A stretch of 36,095 nt of DNA from Lachnospiraceae bacterium. GTDB lineage: Bacteria > Bacillota > Clostridia > Lachnospirales > Lachnospiraceae. The translations under genes were made by a program, and so were the position numbers. The stretch is from contig JAFRYE010000045.1 in NCBI GenBank assembly GCA_017441265.1, positions 1 to 36,095 of the forward strand, given 5' to 3'. Below are positions 14,965 to 23,566 of this stretch, piece after piece (position 1 is the first letter of the stretch; the number at the start of each line of letters is the position of its first letter). The notes under the pieces are model-generated. The model ran no database searches. It was not told the origin of the DNA and was given only the letters and a program-made list of their open reading frames with translations.

Positions 14965-17900
14965 TTAATTCTGCATTTGCTTTAAGTAACCAGCAATTTC
15001 AGGATCACAACCGTATTTTATAAACATTGATACAAATACATTCTCCTTTGCCTTTTTCATATTCTCGGTGTGCTCTTCTAATACGATATACTCATAAACG
15101 TCTTTAAGCTTGCTAAGGAATTCTTTCTGACTAACATTCGCTAAATCTCTGCCGCCAAACAATGACCCCTCCAAAAGCGGCTTATCGAATGCTTCCAAAA
15201 CCTGTTCAAGGTTCGCATAATAACAATTAATTGCATCGTTAATCAAAACGTCAACTTTTGAACCAAAAAACTTGATTAGATTTACCAATGCTAATACCGA
15301 ACCTGCACCGGGCACTACTTTCGTAAGCATTGTTTTCATTCCCCGAGCTAAAACCGGTTTTAAATCCCCCGTTTGCAGTGTCTTATTAATAGCTGTAAAC
15401 CATGCAATTCCCGCAAAGCCTTTTTTGATCTCTTTCAGTTTCTCTGGTACACCACCAAAATCCTTTTCCAACTCAGTGTACAATGTTGTGAGAGAACTGG
15501 CAAATGTCATCCACCCATTGAAGCTTAAGTCGGTGTTGACCTGCATCAAGAGAACATTGTTGCCCTTCCATTTCTTGGAATTATCAATTGTCCAAGTTGC
15601 AGTCTCTTTATCAATCCCGAAGTATTGACGAATCCAAAGACTCGTTGCCCTTTCTTTCTCGCTTACTGAAAACAATGCCCAATTGTTCTCTTCATTAAAA
15701 TGAAGAAATTCTATGAATTGGCTGAATTCAATAGGGTTTCCTTCATCATATAACTTTTCGCAATAAGCACAACGAACTCTCACGTAACCATCACCCGCTT
15801 CAGATACAGAATATAAATGATGAATAAATTCCGTTTCTTCCTTAAATGTTCCACAGGTTTGACACTGATACTTTCTTGTTCCCAGAGTTTCGCATTTGCC
15901 TCGAACATCCACAGATGCCCACCTGTGTTTATGCTTCAAAACAGCATAAAGAATGATCGAACTCTCTTTTACCACTAAAGTATCTCCACCGACATATTGC
16001 GCTTTTTGCACAACCCCCGGATGCTCTTTGTTTCTAGACCATCCAAGGAAATAGTAATCTTCGCTGGAATAATTCGTAACTTTCGGTATTGTAATTTCCG
16101 TACCGTATGGAACCTTTTGTGTCGCGATCTTTAGATCCGTCCCCCCGTTTGAATCGAAAATTACACTACAATCCCAAAGCTGCCAAACAGCATAGAGTGT
16201 TGTATCCTTCGAAACAGTGATGTAATCTGTCGCCTTATACTCCGCTTCTGTAGCATCTTTCGAAAGAGCCCATCCCATGAACCAATGGCCTTCTTTTTTC
16301 ATGTAGTAAGACGCTCCGACTTTATGCCCTATGCCGGTTGCTGCAGTAAAGTTGTCCGGAGGTGTTCCGGTTCCTCCATTCAGATCAAATGTCACGGTCC
16401 AATTCATCGGTTGCCAGAAAGCATATAAGACTGTATTCTTCTTTGTCAACGTAATTGTACTTCCGGACTTATATTGCGCTGCCTTAGAACTCGGGTCAGT
16501 TGACCATCCCATAAAGTAATACCCTTCACGAGTGAGACTTTCCTTCTTTACAGTAGGTACAGTTACAGTCTTCCCATAATCTGCCGAAATCTGAGTCGGC
16601 AGTTTACCCTTTCCGCCATTGTAATCAAAACTCAACGTACATTTCTGAATGCTCCAAACTGCATATAACGTCTTGTCAGCAGTCATCACAATCTTGCTGT
16701 CTTTATTATATTTTGCCGTCTTAGCTGTTGCTGTGTCTGCCCACCCCGCAAAATAGTATCCGGTTCGGTACATAGCAGCATATCCGATGACGACCTCATC
16801 TCCATGGGGTACTTTACGAATCTTGGGCGGTACACAACCGCTGTTACCACCGTTCGTATTAAAGAGGAGTGTCCATGTACGCCTTGTCCACACCGCATAC
16901 AACACAGTATTCTTGCTGATTTTCAGTGGAGTCTTACTCGTATACTGTGCCGTTGTTGCATCCTTTGTTTCCGCCCATCCTGCGAAGTAGTATCCATAGC
17001 GAGATATACTCGGTACCGGCAGTTGAACTTCCGTTCCATATGCTTTACTGATTTTGGACGGTAACGTTCCAGTTCCTCCATTAATGTTGAAGGTAATCGA
17101 ATATATAGCCGGTTCCCAGACGGCGCATAACATAATCTGCTGATTCAGTTTATATACATCTCCGGCCTTAAAAGCAACCGTTGTTGAATTCGGTCCGCCG
17201 GACCATCCCTTAAACACGTAACCGGTTTTGGTAGGTGTCGTAGTGGATAATTTTAAATCCTGACCATATGTCTTCGTCTGACTTGCAATTTGAGGGCTTC
17301 CGCCATTCATATTGTAAGACACCGAATACGTCTGCGCTTCCCATATAGCGTACAACGCAAGATCAGCATTAGCTGAATAAGCATCGCCTGCGGAATACGT
17401 TGCCGTTGTCGCGTTCGCAGCGGTTCCCCATCCCTTGAAATTATGTCCGGTTTTCGAAGGACTTCCGGTCGCCAACGTGAGCGTTTTCCCATATGTCTTT
17501 TCCTGTGTAGGGAAATTGCCCGAACCTCCGTTGAGATTATAGGTAACCTTATATGTCTTTAGGGTAAAAACGGCAAACAACGTTACGTCACCTTCTTCGG
17601 TATACGACACGCCCTTCGGATACGTTGCAGTAGTTGCATCCGTGGACTTGGAGTAGCCGAGGAAGATTTGTCCGGATCCTTCGGACGTCGCCGGAAGAGT
17701 TATTGCCTCGCCATGACGCTTGTATACTACTGTGGTGTTCCCCTGATTCTGACTGCCGGATCCTCCGGAATTATTGCATAACGTAATCGTATACACCCTT
17801 GTCCAGACCGCACACAATTGAATTGACTGATTCAGCGTGTACGTATCTCCCGGGCGATAGGCAACCGATGTAGAATTCGGGCCTCCGGACCAGCCGGCAA

Positions 17901-19278
17901 ATTCGTATCCGGATCTCGTCGGAGTCACTGAAGAAAGTTTCAGTGCCTGGTTGTAGGTTTTCTTCTGTGAGTCAATCTGCGGACTTCCGCCGTTAAGATT
18001 ATATGACACTGTGTACGTCTGTATTGCCCATACCGCATACAATGTGATATCTGCATTGCCGGAATACGTTCCGCCTGCGGAATATGTTGCTGTTGTCGCG
18101 GTTGCGGTGGTTGCCCATCCCTTGAACGTATATCCTGTCTTTGCCGGACTTCCTGTTCTCAGAACGAGATTCACTCCATGAGTTTTTACTTGTGAAGCAA
18201 AATTACCTGACCCACCATTAAGATTGTAGGTGACAGTGTATGTCCTCTTCGTATAAATAGCAAATAACGTTACGTCTTTGTCCTCTGTATAATAACTCCC
18301 TTTAGGGTACTGAGGTGTCGTTGCCTTGCGATCTTTGTCGTAACCGATAAAGACACTATCCGTTTGATCCCCCGTGTCCTCAAGTAACAACGGAACACCA
18401 TGCAGTTTTTTACACTGTTTCATATTTCCCGGATTCTGATCATCTCCGGTATTATTGCACAACCAGACAGTATACTCTTTTGTTTTCCATACGGCATAAA
18501 GTTTTATATTTCTGTTCTCCGTATATGAACCACCGGCTTTATATGTAGCCGTTGTCGCCGACGACGATTCAGACCATCCCAAGAAATAATGACCTGTATA
18601 TGACGGTATTGTTGAAGGCAACGTAAGTGTCGTTCCGTAAACTTTTGTTGCTTGCGATGGTGCGCCCGTACCTCCGTTAGCATCAAAGCTGACATTATAT
18701 TTTGCCGGATCCCACTGCCAAACAGCCCATAATTCAACACTTCTGTTCGCAGAGTACTTGTCACCGGGTGCATATTTCACAGTTGTAGATCCTGACTCCT
18801 CTGCCCACCCAAGAAACTTATAGTTGGATTTCGTTGGCGAAGGAAGTGTGACCGATTCCATGTACCCCTTTGTTATCGTGGTAGTGGTAAGTGAACCTCC
18901 AACCGGATTCAGTTTAATTGTAAACTTGGCTCTTTCCCACACCGCATACAGTGTAGCACTTGCATTTCGCTTATACGTGTCTCCCGGCTGGTAAGCCACT
19001 GCCCCGTCTTTAGTGAGGCTCCACCCTTTGAATTCATACCCTTCTTGCCAAGGTTTCGTTGTCCGAAGAACCAGATCCTGATCCTGATACTTCGTTTGAT
19101 TGGACGGTGCCCCTCCACCGCCATTAGCGTTATAGGTAATAGTGTATTCTTGCAAAACCGGTACCACGCCCGCTTCTGCTTTCGGTATTTTCACTATTCC
19201 TGTCAGCATGATTGCTGCCATCGCTAAAGCCACAATCACACCGCGCAACACTTTTCTGCGTTGTTTCCTAATACCCAT
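14965..19278 (-). CDS. Large secreted InlB B-repeat (Flg_new/Listeria-Bacteroides repeat) surface protein
   Basis: 1437 aa from ATG 19278, chosen because GAAAGGAG stands just upstream and a signal peptide ending KAEA follows; longer starts add an implausible N-terminus. Fourteen Flg_new/InlB B-type repeats follow, each about 70-80 aa with a pattern like Y-T-V-x-Y-N-x-N-G-G, GY-x-F-x-GW and LYAVW. Repeats 4-6 (about 17800-18480) and 7-9 (about 17115-17797) are a duplicated three-repeat block. After the repeats comes a short Cys/His-rich module (HKHRW, CQTC, CAYC) like those common in clostridial InlB-repeat proteins, then a helical region of about 260 aa with one hydrophobic stretch and no LPXTG anchor. 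The GC content is visibly lower than in the flanks, most of all in the C-terminal third, which suggests transfer. Role: adhesion or surface display (inference). Confidence 0.9.
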   Translation of the reverse strand: MGIRKQRRKVLRGVIVALAMAAIMLTGIVKIPKAEAGVVPVLQEYTITYNANGGGGAPSNQTKYQDQDLVLRTTKPWQEGYEFKGWSLTKDGAVAYQPGDTYKRNASATLYAVWERAKFTIKLNPVGGSLTTTTITKGYMESVTLPSPTKSNYKFLGWAEESGSTTVKYAPGDKYSANRSVELWAVWQWDPAKYNVSFDANGGTGAPSQATKVYGTTLTLPSTIPSYTGHYFLGWSESSSATTATYKAGGSYTENRNIKLYAVWKTKEYTVWLCNNTGDDQNPGNMKQCKKLHGVPLLLEDTGDQTDSVFIGYDKDRKATTPQYPKGSYYTEDKDVTLFAIYTKRTYTVTYNLNGGSGNFASQVKTHGVNLVLRTGSPAKTGYTFKGWATTATATTATYSAGGTYSGNADITLYAVWAIQTYTVSYNLNGGSPQIDSQKKTYNQALKLSSVTPTRSGYEFAGWSGGPNSTSVAYRPGDTYTLNQSIQLCAVWTRVYTITLCNNSGGSGSQNQGNTTVVYKRHGEAITLPATSEGSGQIFLGYSKSTDATTATYPKGVSYTEEGDVTLFAVFTLKTYKVTYNLNGGSGNFPTQEKTYGKTLTLATGSPSKTGHNFKGWGTAANATTATYSAGDAYSANADLALYAIWEAQTYSVSYNMNGGSPQIASQTKTYGQDLKLSTTTPTKTGYVFKGWSGGPNSTTVAFKAGDVYKLNQQIMLCAVWEPAIYSITFNINGGTGTLPSKISKAYGTEVQLPVPSISRYGYYFAGWAETKDATTAQYTSKTPLKISKNTVLYAVWTRRTWTLLFNTNGGNSGCVPPKIRKVPHGDEVVIGYAAMYRTGYYFAGWADTATAKTAKYNKDSKIVMTADKTLYAVWSIQKCTLSFDYNGGKGKLPTQISADYGKTVTVPTVKKESLTREGYYFMGWSTDPSSKAAQYKSGSTITLTKKNTVLYAFWQPMNWTVTFDLNGGTGTPPDNFTAATGIGHKVGASYYMKKEGHWFMGWALSKDATEAEYKATDYITVSKDTTLYAVWQLWDCSVIFDSNGGTDLKIATQKVPYGTEITIPKVTNYSSEDYYFLGWSRNKEHPGVVQKAQYVGGDTLVVKESSIILYAVLKHKHRWASVDVRGKCETLGTRKYQCQTCGTFKEETEFIHHLYSVSEAGDGYVRVRCAYCEKLYDEGNPIEFSQFIEFLHFNEENNWALFSVSEKERATSLWIRQYFGIDKETATWTIDNSKKWKGNNVLLMQVNTDLSFNGWMTFASSLTTLYTELEKDFGGVPEKLKEIKKGFAGIAWFTAINKTLQTGDLKPVLARGMKTMLTKVVPGAGSVLALVNLIKFFGSKVDVLINDAINCYYANLEQVLEAFDKPLLEGSLFGGRDLANVSQKEFLSKLKDVYEYIVLEEHTENMKKAKENVFVSMFIKYGCDPEIAGYLKQMQN

Positions 19279-19375
19279 ACTTGCTCCTTTCACTCTCTTT
19301 CGTACGGACAGTACTTTGTTTTGCGGTGACCGAACAAAAACAAGCGTTGAGTCACGCAATATAAATTTTAGCATA

Positions 19376-19403
19376 ATTATAAAGACGAAATCAATGTTTT
19401 CAA
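19376..19403 (-). promoter_or_regulatory. Promoter of the large InlB-repeat gene
   Basis: TTGAAA (19398-19403) and a perfect TATAAT (19376-19381) are separated by 16 bases on the minus strand, about 100 nt before ATG 19278. A second overlapping pair (TTGATT and TAAAAT, 18-bp spacer) is also visible. Confidence 0.65.
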
Positions 19404-19464
19404 AATGAATAACCAATTATTCGATTTCCTTCTTCCAAAACAGTATATTTTTCCTCCGAAAAAT

Positions 19465-19494
19465 GAAAAGAGGCGGCCAAAGCCGTCTCTTTTC
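19465..19494 (-). terminator. Terminator of the htrA-like gene
   Basis: A 13-bp stem with one wobble (GAAAAGAGACGGC and GCCGCCTCTTTTC on the minus strand) runs into CATTTTT. It lies about 75 nt past the protease stop and insulates the InlB-repeat gene. Confidence 0.75.
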
Positions 19495-19567
19495 AGTGTT
19501 AAACCCCTATATTTCTATTCAGACCCCCACTGCCTTTGTTCCCACCGGCAAATACAATCTATGACAA

Positions 19568-21043
19568 TCAGTTAAACCATTCACCGAACGGGAAAAAATC
19601 CCAGAAGTCGCCCATTCCGCCTTGACCGTCCTGGCCCCAAGGCAACTGACCGTTCCAGTCATCCTGTCCCCACGGCAGTTGACCGTTCTGTCCATTCTGG
19701 CCATTCTGGCCGTTTTGACCATTTTGTCCGTTCTGTCCATTCTGACCGTTCTGTCCGTTCTCGTCGTTCTCGTCGTTCTGCGACGGCTCCGTGGTCTGGC
19801 GGCGAACCGCAAGAGTTACTTCGATTTCCAAAACATCACCTTTTCGGTATACGGTGAGTTTCACCTTGTCGCCTGCCTTGCCTGCGGAGATCTCGCTCTT
19901 GAGGTCGTCGACGCCGGCGATGTCCTTGCCGTTAACCTTCGTGATGATGTCATTTGCCTTGAGACCGGCTGCCGCTGCAGGGCTGCCTTCCTCGACTGCC
20001 GAAACTGCCGCACCTGCCAGGCCGAAAGCCTCGTAGGAGCTGTCAAGATCGTAGACGGTGACGCCGATGTAGGTCTTCTCGACGTAGCCCTTCTCCATGA
20101 TGCTCTTCAGAAGTTCAACTACGGAGTCGATCGGAATCGCAAAACCGATGTTGTCAACGGATGTCGAGCTGCCGCTGCCGGAATACTTCGCGTTAACGAT
20201 ACCGACAACCTCACCGTAGGTGTTAAACAGCGCGCCACCGGAATTTCCGGCATTGATTGCGCAGTCAGTCTGAATTAATTTCATGGAATTGTTGTTAACC
20301 GTGATCTTCCGATTCAGCGCGCTGACAACACCGTGTGTTAGGGAAAATGTCAATTCTCCGAGAGGATTGCCGATTGCGAATACAGCGTCGCCAACTCGCA
20401 TTTTGTCGGAACTCCCGAGAATAACCGGCGTAAGATTTTTCGCTTCGATCTTCAAAACCGCAAGATCGTTGCTCTCATCGTAACCGACGATCTTCGCGTC
20501 GTAAGATGTATCATCGCTCAGCGTGACTTTGATCTTCTTCGCATCCTCGATCACGTGATAGTTGGTTGCGATATAACCGTCCGCCGTGAGGATGAATCCC
20601 GAGCCGGACGCCGCCGAAGTTGTCTGGTACCCGAAAAAGTTGGTCGTGACCTGCGTCGTGATACCGACCGTGGATTTGACGTTTGCTTCATAAATGTCAG
20701 CCGCGGACATCTCGCCGGTTCTCACAGCCGTCTGCAGCAGACGCGTCTCCTCGTGCTGTCCGAGCAGAAGTTCCGTCGTCTTGGTCTCGCCGTCGGGCGT
20801 CTGCTTGCTGCCGCCGAACCACCCCTTGTATGCGGCCAGGCTGCCGGCGCCGATCAGGCCCCCGAGCAATGCGCAGCACAGAGCCAGCACGATAATTCCA
20901 AACCCCCGTTTCCTGCGGGGCTTCTCTTCGCTCACAGGATTTTCCGCATTCAAAACCGTCGGTGCGATCTCCGTCATCTCAGTGTACGGAGTCGATGCGG
21001 TTGCATTGTCATTTTCGTTCGACAGATAAATATTCTCTTCCAT
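19568..21043 (-). CDS. htrA: HtrA/DegP-like membrane-anchored serine protease with PDZ domain and Gln-Asn-Gly tail
   Basis: 491 aa from ATG 21043 (AAAGGAGGA just upstream). A cytoplasmic N-terminus is followed by one membrane helix (about 47-71) and an S1C trypsin-like domain with the full triad: His163 in NYHVIED, Asp193 in SNDLAVL and Ser268 in NAGNSGG. One PDZ domain spans about 325-410. HtrA proteases degrade or refold damaged proteins at the outer membrane face. The C-terminus is odd: an acidic stretch, then about eight Gln-Asn-Gly triplets (about 430-454), a doubled NGQLPWGQD motif and an aromatic end (FWDFFPFGEWF). It lies directly downstream of a two-component system but has its own promoter with a CiaR-like box (21075-21107). 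That fits stress-induced expression controlled by the neighbours (inference). Confidence 0.95.
   Translation of the reverse strand: MEENIYLSNENDNATASTPYTEMTEIAPTVLNAENPVSEEKPRRKRGFGIIVLALCCALLGGLIGAGSLAAYKGWFGGSKQTPDGETKTTELLLGQHEETRLLQTAVRTGEMSAADIYEANVKSTVGITTQVTTNFFGYQTTSAASGSGFILTADGYIATNYHVIEDAKKIKVTLSDDTSYDAKIVGYDESNDLAVLKIEAKNLTPVILGSSDKMRVGDAVFAIGNPLGELTFSLTHGVVSALNRKITVNNNSMKLIQTDCAINAGNSGGALFNTYGEVVGIVNAKYSGSGSSTSVDNIGFAIPIDSVVELLKSIMEKGYVEKTYIGVTVYDLDSSYEAFGLAGAAVSAVEEGSPAAAAGLKANDIITKVNGKDIAGVDDLKSEISAGKAGDKVKLTVYRKGDVLEIEVTLAVRRQTTEPSQNDENDENGQNGQNGQNGQNGQNGQNGQNGQNGQLPWGQDDWNGQLPWGQDGQGGMGDFWDFFPFGEWFN
19690..19765. repeat. 9-bp minisatellite in the htrA 3' end
   Basis: Near-identical 9-bp units encoding Gln-Asn-Gly (or Asn-Gly-Gln) repeat about eight times. 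The units remain in frame, so copy-number change would alter only tail length. Some units differ by third-position changes. Confidence 0.7.
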
Positions 21044-21074
21044 AAAAGCATCCTCCTTTGCTTTACTTGCCCTC

Positions 21075-21107
21075 ATTGTAAACATGCAATCTTAAGTAAA
21101 CCTTAAG
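21075..21107 (-). promoter_or_regulatory. htrA promoter with CiaR-like direct repeat
   Basis: Read on the minus strand: CTTAAG (21102-21107), 5 bases, CTTAAG (21091-21096), 10 bases, TACAAT (21075-21080). There is no good -35. CiaR-regulated promoters in streptococci have TTTAAG-N5-TTTAAG placed 10 bp upstream of the -10, so the spacing is identical and each half-site differs by one base. The predicted start is near 21068, 25 nt before the ATG. Confidence 0.65.
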
Positions 21108-21142
21108 CAATTTGTGTATTTTTTGTTTCCTCCCGGTGAAAA

Positions 21143-21169
21143 GACGCCGGCCTGCAAAGAGCCGACGTC
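21143..21169 (-). terminator. Terminator after the sensor kinase gene
   Basis: Stem GACGTCGGC / GCCGGCGTC (one wobble) followed by TTTT on the minus strand, about 30 nt past the kinase stop. It separates the two-component operon from htrA. Confidence 0.7.
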
Positions 21170-21198
21170 CCAACCGAATTCATCATATTCATCCGCTG

Positions 21199-22425
21199 TC
21201 AGCCCGGAAAACTCGCCGCCACCGTGAACGACTGGCCGTCCGCCGTGTACGCTCCGATCTTTCCGCCGTGGTCCTCGACAATGGCCTGCGCCATGGAAAG
21301 TCCGATCCCGTGGCCGCCGGTCTCCGAGTTGCGCGACGCATCCAGCCGGTAGAATCTCTCAAACACATGTAGCAGATCATCGGGATTGACCGGCGTGACG
21401 CTTATGTTGCTCACGGTCAAAATGATGTGGCGCCCCTGCTTCCCTAAGGAGAGCAATATCTTGCTTTCCTCCGGAGAATACTTGAGGGCATTGTCCAAAA
21501 GGATGGACACCAGCCGGGCAATCGCTTTCTCGTTTCCGCGAAGCGTGAGCGTAGGCTGAATGTTGCACACAAGCTCTTTTCGCTGCCGCTGTGCTACCGC
21601 CGCAAACGGCGAAGCCGTATCCGCAACGACCTCGGACATCGGAAAATCAACCATCGGCAGCGTACTCTGCGCTTCCTCCATCTTCGCGAGATAGACGAGG
21701 TCGTTGGTCAGCCCGCTCAAGCGCTTGGACTGCTGCCGGATCTCCTCGAGGCACTCATTTTCCCCTAGATCCATCTCCAGAAGATCGACGTTCGCGCGGA
21801 TGATCGTGAGCGGCGTCTTGATCTCGTGCCCTGCGTCGGTGATAAACCGCTTCTGCCGGTCATAGCTCTCCGCAACCGGCCGCACGAAACGCCCCGCTAC
21901 TATGCAAATGATCAGCGCGATGACGAGATAGCCCGCGACCGCCATGCCGATGCTGGTCTTGACGAAGTCGTGGCACATGTCCATTTTCCGACCGCAGTCG
22001 AGAAATAATACTCTTGTATGGGGTCCCTCGGAGATCGCGCGATACCGATAGTCGTCGCAAAATCCTTTCTCGCTCATGCTCTCCCATATCTTGAGGGCAT
22101 AGTCGACAGCCATATTCTTGTCGACAGCGTAGATCCGGCTTGTATCTACAAACAAAACATTGCCGACTTCGCTCAGCAGCACGGAAAAGAACCGGCTCTC
22201 AAACGCAACTTCCGGCGAGATGCCCGACGTCGCCCACCACGGTTTGTCCTCGTCCATGTCCGGGAACACCCCGCTGTTCTTCGCCAGAAGATCCAGCGTC
22301 GTGTCCGCCTCCTCCACCACCGAGCGGTAGTTCAGCCAGTTCATGCCGGCCACGACAAACGCCAGCAACACAAACAAAGCCACCAGCGCCAGAACGATGA
22401 ATTTCCGTTTTAGTTTTCGGATCAT
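21199..22425 (-). CDS. Membrane sensor histidine kinase (CiaH/CssS-like position)
   Basis: 408 aa. Two membrane helices (about 9-29 and 157-179) bracket an extracellular sensor domain of about 125 residues with no family I can name. It contains two WW/GW aromatic patches and three Cys. The HisKA site is His200 in AGHEIKTPLT. The HATPase_c domain has LLDNALKYSP (N box), HVFERFYRLD (F box) and GGHGIGLSMAQAI (G box), and looks complete. The start codon overlaps the response-regulator stop (ATGA), with GGAGGAG upstream, so the pair is translationally coupled. By position and by the htrA promoter box it probably senses envelope stress and drives htrA, as CiaH and CssS do in other firmicutes; this is inference from context. 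Confidence 0.93.
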   Translation of the reverse strand: MIRKLKRKFIVLALVALFVLLAFVVAGMNWLNYRSVVEEADTTLDLLAKNSGVFPDMDEDKPWWATSGISPEVAFESRFFSVLLSEVGNVLFVDTSRIYAVDKNMAVDYALKIWESMSEKGFCDDYRYRAISEGPHTRVLFLDCGRKMDMCHDFVKTSIGMAVAGYLVIALIICIVAGRFVRPVAESYDRQKRFITDAGHEIKTPLTIIRANVDLLEMDLGENECLEEIRQQSKRLSGLTNDLVYLAKMEEAQSTLPMVDFPMSEVVADTASPFAAVAQRQRKELVCNIQPTLTLRGNEKAIARLVSILLDNALKYSPEESKILLSLGKQGRHIILTVSNISVTPVNPDDLLHVFERFYRLDASRNSETGGHGIGLSMAQAIVEDHGGKIGAYTADGQSFTVAASFPG

Positions 22426-23093
22426 GTCATCTCCTCCAGGGAATAACCGGCATTTCTCGACGCCTTAATCCGAATGTCTGCGTGCAGCGCCTCCAGTTTC
22501 TTGCGCAAGTACGAAATGTACACCCAGACAACATTGATCTCCACATCACTGTCATATCCCCATATTTTTTCCATAAACCGCTCCGCGGAAATGATATGCC
22601 GCGGGTTGGACATCATGAACTCCATCATTTGGAATTCCTTGTTGGCCAGCCGAAAGCTTCCCGTCGGCGAGGACAGTTCAAAGGTCGAGCGGTCAAGCGC
22701 CACATTTCCCATGTGAAGCTTATTGTCCGCGACCTCGCGCCCTCTTGTGATCGACCGGATCCGGGCCAGCAATTCCTTCGTGTCGAAAGGCTTCGCAAGA
22801 TAGTCGTTGGCGCCGCTGTCCAAACCGAGCACCTTGTCCTCAACCTCCGCCTTGGCCGTCAGCATCAGCACCGGAATCTGACTTCCGGCCTCACGCACTT
22901 TCCGAAGCACGGTGATCCCGTCCATCTTCGGCATCATGATGTCCAGCACCGCGACATCGTAATTGCCGGACCGAAGATATGCCAAGGCGTCATCCCCGTT
23001 GTACACCGGATCAACCGAATAATGATTTTTCTCGAAAATGGCCACTAAAACACGGGACAACGATTTCTCATCTTCTGCAAGCAATACTCGCAT
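22422..23093 (-). CDS. OmpR/PhoB-type response regulator
   Basis: 223 aa from ATG 23093 (AGGAGG eight bases upstream; a GTG at 23102 overlaps that site). The receiver domain has AEDE at its start, the phosphoacceptor Asp51 in VLDIMMPKMDG, the conserved Thr of LMLTAKAE, and Lys in YLAKPF. The winged-helix DNA-binding domain (about 125-220) ends with WVYISYLRKKLE and AGYSL, typical of OmpR/PhoB. It should bind direct repeats upstream of its targets. The CTTAAG-N5-CTTAAG box before htrA is the obvious candidate in this window. It is coupled to the kinase downstream by a 4-bp overlap and preceded by a small membrane-protein gene 53 bp upstream. Confidence 0.95.
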   Translation of the reverse strand: MRVLLAEDEKSLSRVLVAIFEKNHYSVDPVYNGDDALAYLRSGNYDVAVLDIMMPKMDGITVLRKVREAGSQIPVLMLTAKAEVEDKVLGLDSGANDYLAKPFDTKELLARIRSITRGREVADNKLHMGNVALDRSTFELSSPTGSFRLANKEFQMMEFMMSNPRHIISAERFMEKIWGYDSDVEINVVWVYISYLRKKLEALHADIRIKASRNAGYSLEEMT

Positions 23094-23146
23094 GACGCGC
23101 ACCTCCTACGAAGTCTTCACCGCATTTTCCGTCACAAAGATTAAAT

Positions 23147-23566
23147 CTACTTAAAAAAGCCGTATAAAATCGCGATCAGCAGCAAAAATGAGCCCGCAAT
23201 CCCGTACGCCCACGACCAACCGCTCTGCGTACCGTAGATCTGCACCACGCCCGTGAACAGCGCTCCGACTGTCAGCGTCGCAATTCCGGCGTTCCAAAAC
23301 CGAACCGCGGTCCGATGAATCCGGATCGGTTTTGCGGACGTCGCCGCCATCAGCGCAGGCACCGTTCCCAACAGCATCGGGATCGCCCACGCGTACAACA
23401 TGAACCACGAATACACACCGAAGCTCGCCGACTCGTAGATTGCCCCGAACAGCGCGACAACCAGCGCCACAAGCAGGTAGTTCCGCGCAAGTTTCACAAA
23501 CGACGGCGCAGCCGCGCGCCGCTTTTCCTTCGGAAAATCCTGTTCCCTAGTATCCGATGCATACAA
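23147..23566 (-). CDS. Small four-helix membrane protein
   Basis: 139 aa with a basic N-terminus and four hydrophobic segments (about 30-48, 52-74, 91-109 and 117-137). The family is not recognised. The gene overlaps the end of the phosphodiester-glycosidase gene by 20 bp and sits 53 bp before the response regulator. The four genes from 24563 to 21199 could thus be one transcript, and this protein could be an accessory sensor or a partner of the glycosidase (inference). The SD is distant (AGAGGAG about 17 nt upstream), so translation probably relies on coupling. Confidence 0.7.
   Translation of the reverse strand: MYASDTREQDFPKEKRRAAAPSFVKLARNYLLVALVVALFGAIYESASFGVYSWFMLYAWAIPMLLGTVPALMAATSAKPIRIHRTAVRFWNAGIATLTVGALFTGVVQIYGTQSGWSWAYGIAGSFLLLIAILYGFFK

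Noticed and set aside
19279-19416. Longer N-terminus for the large InlB-repeat protein
   Set aside because: The extension covers the promoter (19376-19403) and lacks a ribosome-binding site; ATG 19278 has both a strong SD and a signal peptide.
19690-19765. Short regular repeats that might suggest a CRISPR array
   Set aside because: They are 9-bp in-frame Gln-Asn-Gly codon repeats without spacers, inside the protease gene; no cas gene is present.
23140-23155. A TTTAAG-N4-TTTAAT-like pair upstream of the response regulator, possibly an autoregulatory CiaR-like box
   Set aside because: The spacing is 4 instead of 5, one half-site is imperfect, it overlaps the upstream gene's stop codon, and no -10 lies 10 bp downstream.
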